This document shows, piece after piece, positions 1 to 12,500 of a DNA stretch of 64,000 bases. Made by a program: the position numbers and the translations under genes. Position 1 is the stretch's first letter. Every line of letters starts with the position of its first letter. Source of the DNA: Steromphala cineraria (taxonomy: Eukaryota; Mollusca; Gastropoda; Trochida; Trochidae); contig OU744720.1 of the NCBI GenBank assembly GCA_916613615.1, forward strand, positions 71,812,471 through 71,876,470, in the 5' to 3' direction. Below the pieces are notes generated by a model that saw only the letters and a program-made list of their open reading frames with translations, did not search any database and had not been told where the DNA came from.

Positions 1-90
1 GAAAATTGCCTGTATTATGGGCTGATGGCCTCTGTATTGAATAAAACTGTCTGTCTGTCTGTAAAGCTCCTGTAAAGCTGTATTATTGTT

Positions 91-480
91 CACACTCACT
101 ACAGAAGCATGACTTGAGGATTGGCCTTTCAAAATTCAGTTTATTCTTTTTATTGACAACGCAACTCTCTTCAAAATCAATAAAACCTCTTTATTTTAGT
201 CTTTGTGTGACTGCTTATGTTTGAGAATCTCTGTTGCAGGGAAACTGTTCAGTTTATTACACTCAGTACAGAAGTTCAATTTGAGGTGGGGCCTTTCCAA
301 AAGGCAGTTTATTCTGTTTGTTGATGACGCCACACTTTTCAAAATCAATTAAATCTCTGTTATTTTGTTTAATCTTTATGCAACCTCTTGCAATTGAGAA
401 TCTCTGTAGCGGTGAAGCTGTACTGTCTATCACATTCGATACAGAAGTTAGATTTGGAGAGGGGCTTTTCCAAAATGCAA
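91..480 (-). repeat. Tandem decayed copies of the DHX34 last exon
   Basis: The zinc-finger end of DHX34 recurs with its 3' flank at offsets of about 166-173 bp (CACACTC-like starts near 91, 258 and 431, against 597 in the true exon). The copy around 200-290 still reads FCTEC...ILKHKQSHKD then stop, so C-x2-C and H-x3-H are kept. The copy near 365-460 has the first His replaced (LNCKRLH). The leftmost copy hits an early stop after FCSECEQ. The real exon is assigned to 535-686 because of its acceptor and intact finger. Confidence 0.75.
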
Positions 481-534
481 TTTATATTTTGTGTTGATAA
501 AGCCACAGTTTCAAATATCAATCAATAAAAGCTC

Positions 535-3500
535 TTAGTCTTTATGTGAGCGCTTGTGTTTGAGAATCTCTGTAGCGGTGAAGCTGTACTGTCTATCACA
601 CTCGGTGCAGAAGTAAGACTTGAGGAGTGGGTTCACTTGGCCTTGTCTTTCTTCTTGTTGGGTCTGTAGTGCCTCGTCCTGGGACACTGAAATATGCAAA
701 TCGGCATTGTCACAATCAGGTTACAAAGGCGAAAATAAAATAAAGAGTCAGTCTGAGCTAAACGCCGCTTGAGCTATATTTCAGGCATTAGCGATGTTAC
801 AAATGGAAAAATAACAAAGTCAGTGAGTTGGAGTTAAACTCTGCTGTAGCAACATTTCAGCCATTAGCTACGTTGCAAAAAAACCCAACAGCAAATGCTT
901 TATCTTTAATGTCAATGATTGCACACCTGATTTTGGTTGTGACCAATGAGAAAAAAAGAAGTAAATCACCTTTCCAAAATTTTAATATTTAAGCATCATA
1001 CTGATCCAGTCTGATTTAAATCAACCATGTTCCAGATAGAAAAAATAACAAAAGACTGCTGTAAATCAACCATGTTCCAGATAGAAAAAATAACAAAAGA
1101 CTGCTGTAAATCAACCATGTTCCAGATAGAAAAAATAACAAAAGACTGCTGTAAATCAACCATGTTCCAGATAGAAAAAATAACAAAAGACTGCTGTAAA
1201 TCAACCATGTTCCAGATACAAAAAATAACAAAAGACTGCTGTAAATCAACCATGTTCCAGATAGAAAAAATAACAAAAGACTGCTGTAAATCAACCATGT
1301 TCCAGATACAAAAAATAACAAAAGACTGCTGTAAATCAACCATGTTCCAGATAGAAAAAATAACAAAAGACTGCTGTAAATCAACCATGTTCCAGATAGA
1401 AAAAATAACAAAAGACTGCTGTAAATCAACCATGTTCCAGATAGAAAAAATAACAAAAGACTGCTGTAAATCAACCATGTTCCAGATACAAAAAATAACA
1501 AAAGACTGCTGTAAATCAACCATGTTCCAGATAGAAAAAATAACAAAAGACTGCTGTAAATCAAACATGTTCCATCAGCAAGCTTTCCTTAGACAAAATA
1601 TGAATGCAGCCAATCAGAAAGTATCAAGGAGAACAAAGTCTGTTGAAGGGGCTCTCAACGTTTTCTCCCTTCATCTTTCCACTATTGGTTTGGACGTTAC
1701 ATCCCCCTGTTCTCTTTTGAACATAAAGATCAGGGTGATCCTTAACCTACTTTGTGCTGTAAAATTAACTTAACTTACCAGGTCTCTCTGAGGTGAGACA
1801 CTCAGCCTCATGTTGAAGTCTCTCAACGACAGACACAACCATTTCCGCCCCACACCGCGGACAAGTCCAGTGCCTCTGCATGTGAGATGTGAACTCGCCC
1901 CAAACACTTGCTGAACCCTCATCTATCAGGCTGGAGAAATAAGGTGGGAAATGATGATGTCAAAGCATTGTGATGTCATTTACTTGATGACATCAAAGCA
2001 TTGAGTAAACTGTAATATATTTGAAAATATTGTAATGTCATTTCCTTGATGTCAAAGCATTGTGATGTCATTTGATATACATGTACTTGATAACATTGTG
2101 ATGTCATTAACTTGATGATATCAAAGCATTGAATAAAATTTTATAATGTCATTTCCTTGATGTCAAAGCATTGTGATGTCATTTGATATACATGTACTTG
2201 ATAACATTGTGATGTCATTAACTTGATGATATCAAAGCATTGAATAACATTTTATTTAAAAATGTGTAATGTCATTTCCTTGATGTCAAAGCATAGTGAT
2301 GTCATTTGATATACATGTACTTGATAACATTGTGGTGTCATTTACTTGATGGTGCCATGTTTTTTTAACAATGTACTGATCAATGTTAAAGTGGTATTTT
2401 GAGGGTTTATTGATATGACTTGCAGTACATTTACCCTTTGAATTTAATTGAGGATTATATAAAGGATTAAATGACTGACACTCACCAACCCACTGTCAGA
2501 TAGGAGTTGACTTTCCTTCCCCCTTTAACTGAGTTCTCAGATTCTCCGTCAGATGATTCTTTTGCAGCTAAACATGATGAAATGTATCAACCATATAGTT
2601 TTTTTCAATTCATCTTTCCTTATCCAGCTAAATGATTGTGTAATAACATCATTTGCTAACTGAATTATCTGATTTCATAATAGCATCATGGCACAATGTT
2701 AGCAAGGCAGCCACACTGATCACCCCTTAAAGTTTTTTTATTTGTGACGATGTAATTCTGACAGAAGTGAATGAAATACTTTACTCAGTCCAATTAAACA
2801 ATATTTTTTTCAAACTTGTGAATGGAATCTATATTTAACTCATTTTCCCTAGTCAAATACCAAACCACTCACTTGTTTCATAAAAAGATATTTAAAGATT
2901 CGTCGTTTAGTTTTCTCTATTTATTAACTTGTTTATACATTATCAGATGACACTTGGCTGAGATTCAGATTACAGATTAAAAGTTTAAGAAGATGTTCAC
3001 CCTGTGTGCCTCCAACATACAGATGCTGTTGCTCTGCGGCGAGGACTCTACGGATGGAGTAGGTGATCTTGCTGTCCAGAAACTCGGCCAGCTTCTTAGC
3101 AAGCACCTGTTCTAACTTGCGGGCCTTGTGGCTCACCCTGGTCTTGTCGTCCATCTGACCCATCGTGTCTAAAACATTGAACATTGCAGAGAGTTCAAGA
3201 AACAATGTTCTTCCAAAGATGATATGTGAGGTGAAGTGATTTGGGGTTTAATATTGCTTTTAAAAGTACTTCACTTATATCACGGCTGTTAGTATTATTG
3301 CAAGAAGAAAGCCTGCAATGATATTGTGGCTATGCAATGCAGTGAAACATGCAAGCATCGACTGGAACTAGCGAACCTTGGGTGGTACTTTGCTGAAATT
3401 CAGTGTCGGGTTGCACCCAAACCTTGCGCAAAGAACAGTTTTCTACTGCAGACAAAGTTGCCTAGTTACAGGATTTGATCCTTGGACCTTTTGATTCGAA

Positions 3501-6500
3501 ACTGAATGCGCTAAACACTGCCCTTTCCCGCTGCTAAGATGATATATCCAAGGGAAACACAATTAGATACATGTAGTATGTGTTGAGCCAGAGAAAACTC
3601 ATATTCAAAAACCTTTACAGATGAAGGATGATGAAGCCATAGTTAGGGAAGTACAACTTCTTTATTCTGTCTGTGTTATTCTAAGGTTGGTCATGTTTTG
3701 ACACAGAAACTAATTTCCTTTTCAAGCAAGTGAAACAACATAATTATCTATTTATGTCAAGTTACGTTAAGTTTTACATTAAAAAAAAACTTCTTAAAAG
3801 GATCATCTAAGAAGTCACTCGTTTATATCACTACTTTAAGAGTAAGCTATGGTTAATTAAAGACAATTCACTAGACACTTGTTGACCACAACATAATGAA
3901 ATCAGCACTGTATATAGGATGGTTCATAAAGCCAAAACAGAATTAATTCCAGTACTTTTCAAGAACATTTTACCATTTTTCAAGTACATATATTCGCAAA
4001 ACTTTCGGTTTCGAAGTAGCCATTTTCCAAAGTGCCGCATTGCGACCTCAGAATTTCCTGAATGCAATCGATCCTGAGAAGCGGAAATTTGTTGGAATAA
4101 TACGAAGCTCGCAGACTGGTTTTGTTTCATTTTGTTTTTTATCAATTATTGCCAAGTTAACGAAGATACTTCCGTGTTTTCGATTGTGGTCGATGTCAAG
4201 GTAAATTAAATTACATTTTTGAAAATTTCAAGGACATTACCACGAAATTCCAGTACTTTTCAGGACATTTAGTAAGCATTGTACATTCAAGTACTTTTCC
4301 AGTATCAAAACAATATTCAAGTACTTTTACAGGCTCGTGCGAACCATGTATAGATTATCCCACCTTCCAGTCTGACCTTGACCAGGTTGAGCCAGGTTGA
4401 CCGTAGCTGGACGATGCTGGATATGACAGAATCTGCTGACTCAACATCTGGTAGGCGGATCTCCAACCATCCATCACACATTAGCCTGTAATATCAGCAG
4501 AACGATGTTAGTCATTTTATTAACATTCACAGACTACTAAATCTCATTAAAATCAGTTCAAACTTATAAGATGATCCTTGATTTGCTTCACAGCTGTTGT
4601 GGCATTCTGTCAATCCACACCTGCTAAGATAGTCGTAGGCCAATGTTACAGTATGGTACGACTATCTTAGCACTAAGAGAGCTTCGAAAATCAAGGCCCA
4701 GGGCTAGAAACATCAGCACAATTGCTTCTTTTAACAGGCTTCTGGTAATGGTAATGGGAGTTTGTTGACTGTTGCCTTGCTTGTTATCAGAAGCAAATGA
4801 TAAATCATTGAATAAAATAACAAACACTGTAAGTAACTTATTTATTTTTTAATTACACATGACATTTCACTTAAAAATTACCGACCTAAATTTACCCTTA
4901 CTCAATCTTGTCAACGAGTTGTCTGTCATGTTGACTGTTTCAACGACCTGCTAGAAGGGGGGGTCGTCTTATTAATGAAATATATGATTTTGGCAGCAAT
5001 TTGGGGGGCTGAGAAAGAGGGTCGCCTTATGTACGAGGTCGTCGTGTACATTAAAATATACAGTATTCATTAACTACCCTTGGAGAGTTAACAAGTGCTT
5101 CCAGTGGAACTTATTTTGCACTTGAGTCTTGAGACCTTTGATGGAATCCTAAAAAGGATGAAAATTTGAAGGCAAGAACTTAAAGCAGTAAAGTTTTGAA
5201 ATTTGGAATGATTTGAGATAAGAAGGAAGAAAAGGGGGAGGGTATGTGCACATATATATATACTTATTTCTAGATTGATTCAGTGTATCCAGTAGCACTG
5301 TTGATGTTTGAAATGTTCATATACATTTTTTTAGATGTACGAGATAAGGCAAATATTGCCAGTTTGCAGATTTTCAATATGTGTGAGATAGCGGAAGTCG
5401 ATGGGTTACATTTAACAGACATGACTTCCTTACCGTGTACAGTCAGCAGAGGTGTCTATAGAGTTAGAGAAGAGAGTCGCTGTCTGGAGTGCGGGCACTC
5501 GCATCGTGTTGATCAGGTACGGCTTGTTCGTCTCAAGGATCGACCTGTTAAGAGGACAGAATGATTATATAAATGATCAATGACCCCTAAGTTTGTTCAT
5601 GAAGACATCGAGTTTCAGGTCATAAGCAATTAGTGACTCCTGGATACTTCCAATATTTACTCTTCAGCTGGTGAATTAAGATTTCCCACAAAATATTATG
5701 ACATACATGTACAGTCCAAACCTATGGCATCTCACTTGATAACTACTACATAACTATGGCATCTAACATTTTGTCTCACACAAACCTAGGGCACCTCACA
5801 TTATAGCACATTTTCTTACAAAACCTAGACATTTTAAACATAACTTACACAAAAGAAAGAACCTCATGTTTGCTGCTCATTCTGCCTCGGAGTTCACTGG
5901 GGGTTGTCTTGGTGTCCTTGATATCGCTGGGACGTAAAACCTCAGGATGACTAGCAAATACGCTCGTTGGGTGAAGTAGAATAAAAGGTTTGTTCTGCAA
6001 AGATTATTTTTTACATTGTCAATTGCATACATGATATCCCGGTATCAGCATAGTCATAAACATAATAGGGATACATCTGGTTTTAAAAAAAAATTAATTA
6101 AAAATAAATTTGTAAAACAAGCTAAAGCTTATGTAATAACTGTTCCAAGAGACACCTGTACTTGTTTTTGTAAGACTTGCTAAAGAGTCAGGTTTGTATT
6201 GTCAAGCCAAAACAGAATATCACTGACTGAGATGACAAGATAGACAATAAAGGTAAACAGTACTTTTGTGTGAAAGGCCTGCTCAGAATCAGGTTTGTAG
6301 GAGTTACAGTCGTCTGCTATGGCCACCTGAGGGTAGAGACCGCTGCAGAGGATGATCTTCAACAGGTTGATGTCTCGCAGGGTGAAGCTACGCGTCTGGT
6401 TTGCTGTCTCCTGGATAAGCAGTAACAAGAAGATTTAGTCTTCACCCCTCACCATGTAACTCATCGATGTATTTAAATGATACTTGACACAAGTTTAGAC

Positions 6501-9500
6501 TCACTATCAAAGCAGTGTCTGACATTGTAAATATGAATCATGCTTACTCAGGCATAGCAAGACAAGGGTGGCCTTACAATGCCTAAGGAGCAAAGTTTGC
6601 TAAAAGTTACTAGTTTCGTCCGTTGTGTTGGGATTCATCAGACTGAAGTAGCATTGGATCTGTCTCTCCTTATACTCTTTGGGTAAGTCACGTGACTAAT
6701 GGGTCCCAACGGCGGCAGGTCTGTAAGTCTGGTGGTAACTTCCGGTGCCGGGAAAAGTGCTGGTGGGACGCCGGCGGCGACTTCCGGTTCCGGTAATACC
6801 ACTGGCAGCTTACTCAGGCAGTGAAATTAGTCATGCATTTAACATCAGTGCATCTTTAAAAGCCTTGCAGAAGTCGACGTACATTGTTTATATGTGTATA
6901 ATATCTGGACTTAACAACCATTACATATATAATATCTCCTTTCACAAAAACACTTAGGTGATCCTGACTAAGAATGGGAGTTTAGGTTAACCTTAGTCAT
7001 GGATGCTTATAGACATGTGACTCATCAAATATGATGTTACCTGTAGTTGACTGAGGTCGTGAGAGAGACGGAACTCCAGGTCCTTGATATCGTCCCCTTT
7101 CTCATCCCCCTCCCCGTCACTCAACTGGAAGTCCTGGTGCAGAGAGAGAGAAAACATTCATTCATTCATAAGAATATTCATATTGTGCCAAAATCAAGTT
7201 AAACGGGAGTTTCCCAAAAATGATCAAGCAAGCTAAACATGTTTGTTTATCCTCATTTTCATTTAATATCATTCTTTTATGGCACGTGTATATTACAATT
7301 TCAACTCCCTTAGAATCACATCACCAGTGCCGACACAAAATTTGTTTTCTATTCTTATCACGGTACCAATTTATAGCTGAATGTACTAGGACTGTACCAA
7401 CTCGCCTACCAGGCCTTGCCTGTTAGTCAAGGCCTGGTAGCTGAGTTGGTTTGCCTAGAATAATGCAGAAATTAAAAGAATTTGTTCCTTTTCAAAAAAT
7501 GTTTTCTCAAATTAAGGATTGTAAAATTTGTCAACTTTTTCGATGCAAAACAGCTGGGGAGGCGCTGGTCCACACAAGATTGATGAATCCGCCCTCACAG
7601 GTGGCAATGTTACAATATTCTTGAGAATGTTTGGTAGCGCCCCTCATCCCCCCACCCCTCCACACTTTCACCATTTAAACGACATAATATGATATCTACT
7701 ATGTTGTCATGAGACTTCAATATCAAAGCCATTGCATGTTAACTATCCTAACTAATCTGATAACAGATTCAATTTTTCACAACTCACATCCTCAACAAAC
7801 TTGAGGACCTTCCTTCTCTTCGACTCATTGCGCTGCTCTCGTTTGAGCTGGCCGAGTCTCTTCCGCTCTGCGTGTCTCTGTCTCCGCTCGTCACTCGTAT
7901 AAAACCTCTCGTCCTCTGTGATGTTATCCAGGAGAGAGTGGTCCTAGAAACACAGGAGTTATATTGTTAGCTAATAAAAGGACACATTTCGGAAAGGAGA
8001 AATATAAGTAGCGAACCTGGGAATTTGGAAAAAGCTTCAATATTGAACAATTTGCAAGTAACTATAAACCTCAAAACCCAATCACAGAGTACTCTATTTA
8101 ACCCCTCAGCTTCCTTCTTTTATAAACCTCTGCTAAGTCCAGCCGAGGAGTAATGCATATTTTACGATTAAACAAATAAGTCAATGTACAGGATAAATAT
8201 TGAGTGATTTTCAGCATAACATTACAAAATTTCACACAAAATATCATTCCTGCAAAATTCTCACCCCTCTCTCCCTCCCCCAGTATTATGCAGGAGAACC
8301 TGTTCTCAAAAGCATATAATCAATTCCCTGCTGTGATATCATTTTAATCATAACCTTTCTAAAAACACATGATAGTAATATAACAATATAATAATGATAA
8401 ACTGAATGCATTTAATAATGTTAAATTCCAATGCATAGTATCCATCAATCATTTCGTTTTTGTCTTGAATCAGGACCACAATGCATCACCCACTACCTGT
8501 GATTGTGAACAGAGCAACTTCAATAGAGGTAATTATACAACAGGCACTTTTACTTTGAGGATTGTTTAACTCGTGAAAATATAAACTTTCTTCCTCACTC
8601 GATGAGATAAACATGGTATTCGTCAAGAAAACACAAAATTTCTATTTATTTTATGATTTAATCGTTGTATTTTTTACGAATTGTAAGTGCATTTACGTTG
8701 AGTCGCCTCCAAAGAGAGCCTGTCGCCTAGGCAACAACATGATGTCATGAGCGTGTCATTGCGTCAGAGCATTGTTCGACGAAGTCAGGTCATTGTTGTT
8801 ATCAGTCACTAGTGACTGATAACACGTTCCATTGTTATTGTCACTAGTGACTGACAACACGGTTTATTTTCATTGATAGATCTCGGTATTTCACAGCTAA
8901 TCATATAATTAAGAAATATCATTATAACTACCTTGAGGAGTTCTCGAAACTGGCGCTTGAGTTTATTCATCTCGTAGAACCTCTGTTCCTCAAGCCCTCG
9001 TCTCTGGCACCACTTGCGGGTACCCCGACCTTCCGCCTTTACCTGTAAACATCAGCTTATGAATCACAACCGCGTAGCTCCAAAAATAACCTGATATCTA
9101 TCAGGACAAAAGCCTCTTATGGCTCCTTATAATACAAGCCAATGAAATGATTTGCATCTAACAAGAATGCAAGAACTCAAGATAATTTGCTCTAAGCAAA
9201 TTGTGATATCCTTAACGTCAACATCTATCTATAAATAGCGTCCTTCCATATCATTGACGTAATATGTCATTACATACCGTAATAAATATGGCGGGCTTAC
9301 TTCTTTGTGAGTTATCAATCAAGTGCCATTTGACCTTCATAACGTGAGTACATGACACGAAAGACATTTCATTTGGCCAATAAAAGCACCTATCAGCTAT
9401 AGTCATGAACAACCCGTGAGCATACAAGAATTTGATAGATGTCAGGGTATGGTTGGAGAATCATGGAAACAAATTAGCTGATGGTATGCATGGTATTTAT

Positions 9501-12500
9501 TACAATCATAATCACAAGGGGGTGTGGGGAGGGGCTCGCACTGTGGGAGATAGGCTGGCGGTTTCCTGTTGAGTGACAGATTTCGTCTTTCATTATAAAT
9601 ATGAAATCATAGTATAGCTTAGAGATCCTGAACTCGATGCAACCACCATAATGAGACCTCTCGATAATGGTTGATTTTTAAGCTCCAACTGCATGGAATC
9701 AATGATTAGATTGTTAGATGAAGTATCCACTGTCTTCTCTACTTTCATAATCACAATAAGTAGGAGTATCTAGGATATTAATCTGATTGCTTGATCTTTT
9801 TTCCAGTTCTCAAAGTCACTACCCTCTACAAACTATTAGACTGGCAGCCAGACCCAAAAGGGGTGATAAAGTCCTATTCTAAGAAGACTTGAGAGCTTGA
9901 TTGTAAGTGACTCCTACCTGTATCCACTCGTCGGCTGCATTCAGCAGAGTGAAGGGGTCCCCGTGGTCTGACTCCAGGGGTTTCCTGGCAGCCTGTCAAC
10001 AGATTCTCTCCATATATAAATGCCTTTTTGGTATGTACCGTATATTTCAATGTATAAGGCGAGTTTTTTATGCCAGAAATTAGGGGGTCAAAGAAGGGGG
10101 TCGCCCAATACACAAGGTCAAAACTAGAGGCCAAGTGAGGGGTATCTGCCAACTCAACAAGTCAAGCGAGTCGATGTTTACACCGGATGTTCATTACACA
10201 ATCATCGATGTCATCTCAAATTTAATCTTGTAAAATAAAATACCTTTGTCTTATTGTTATTCTTAAATGAAAATATAGAGAGAAATATGAATGAAAATTC
10301 AAAATAACTTATCAATCAAAATTATCCATGTACTGGACCAAAGGAAATATTCAACACGTGTTTGCTTGCCGATAACATGTTATGTTAGTGTCGGTGTCAT
10401 ACGAGATAGAACCTCGTGATGAAATAACTTGACATAATTAAAGATAAAAATAAATTTATAATGATTAATTGATTAATTAACATTGTTTTGATGACTGATA
10501 TTGTGACTTTATTTTTCTCTATGGATATATTTAACAAAACTTATGCTGCCCAAATTATTTTATCAATTATGAAGGCGATGTATAACTCAGTTTTTACTAG
10601 GCAGCAATTCTTCTTTACACCGGTTAGGCCTTTTCAATATGCAATTTGTGTTAGATTTTCTGATTGGTGCACTATTACAACTTCCGTTCTTTTAACCAGT
10701 GAAAAGGCTTGATACAAATATAGCATTACCAGTACGTTGACTGAACGTTTGTTTAGATTTCTGAATGAGAATGATGAAAACGAAACATAACACAGTAATG
10801 GGAGTTTGTTGACTGTAGCCTTGCTTGTTATCAGAAGCAAATGATAAATCATTGAATAAAATAACAAACACCTTAAGTAATTTATTTATTTTTTAATTAC
10901 ACATGACATTTCACTTAAAAATTACCGACCTAAATTTACCCTTACGCAATCTTGTCAACGAGTTGTCTGTCATGTCGACTGTTTCAGCGACCTGCTAGAA
11001 GGGGGGTCGCCTTATTAATGAGATATGTGATTTTGGCAGCAATTTGGGGGGCTGAGAAAGGGGGTCGCCCTATGTACGAGGTCGCCGTATACATTGTAAT
11101 ATACGGTAGATGAGAGAAATTTATTTTCATTTCAGAGAATGAACAATAAGGACAATTCTTATGAATGAAAATCTTCTTTATTCTGTGTGACGTTTCATCA
11201 CATCAACTTCTAGAATGCCAATCAAAGAAGTCATTTCAGAGAATGGGCTATGCCATTTATGTTTGCTTCGAAGCAATATAATTTTGAAGACAATCACAGA
11301 TTGGCTCTTTTATAATGATACTATGAATTACACCAAGGGAAATAACTCACAATAGCGTCTTTGTCCTGGTGAGCCTTCATAGTGAAAGGAGACTGCACAC
11401 TCATAGCTGCCGCTATTGTGAGCACTGGGTCGATCATCTATTCAAACAGTCACAGATGAAATATTTTGATTCTTTTATCACTTTGAACATACCCGGAGTG
11501 AAGATAAAGATAATCAACATTTGATATTTTCAAACTTATATAGGTTATAGGAAGAAAGGATGGATGGTGATAACAAATATGTTCAGTTTCTCCAAACTAT
11601 TACTTAAAATGACAAAATATTATCATCAATGATTCAAAGAGAATTTTCAAACTTAAATAGATTTGTGGGAAGAGAAGGCTGCATGAAAACTGTATATTTT
11701 AAAATTCTCAACAATTCAAAATATCAGTAATAAAAAAAACATTTTTTATCCAAACTTAAATGTCTCTGAGGGTAGAAGAGTCTGTAAGCTTACAATTAAA
11801 TAGCTCCTTTTTCTTAAAACTACAATACATAAATTGAAAAAATATTTTGATCCATTCTATTAGCATCTAATCCCTATTCTATAATATTCCTTAAAGCTAT
11901 CCTGATTTAAGTTTTATGTTGATAATTAATTCCTTGTTTAAGAACAAGCAGCTTACATGAAAAATGGACCCCATGATGAGCATCTTCCCTATGACAACCT
12001 CCACTGGCAGCCGTGCTAACATCTGACCAATCGGTGTCAATGTCTCATCCTCTGCCAGGGCTCCCTGCAAAGAAATGCTATGTATGGAGCTTCAACTCTT
12101 AGGTCAAGATTTCAAGATCATCCAAAATCATTTTTCATCACATTAGCATGAAAAATGTACATCTTTGAACACTGCATAGCCCTAAAGCTCTTAAACCAGT
12201 GATATCATTGCATTGTGCATACTCATCTTAATGACGTCATAGCATTGTGACTTCATTGTGTTTATGTCGTCATAGCATTGTGAGATGATGTAAAACCTTT
12301 GTGACGTCATGTATTTTCTGACAGGGCATTGTTCAAAATCTACTGTCAAAGGGATATCTCCTAGGAGATATTGCTTGATCTTCCACATCTTCTTCTGGAT
12401 GATAAATTGCACATACTCTCTCAACATAGGTAGACCAAGTCATTAAATGTTGACCCAACCTCTGTTTGATTGATGACTTTGCTAGTTTCCGAGAGGTTCC

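Noticed and set aside
996..1773. Long open frames over the 45 bp array on both strands
   Set aside because: They arise because the unit length is a multiple of three; they lie in a DHX34 intron and encode only the repeat.
3427..3534. tRNA-like sequence on the minus strand
   Set aside because: GGATCAAATCC resembles a box B but the rest is too diverged to support more than possible SINE debris.
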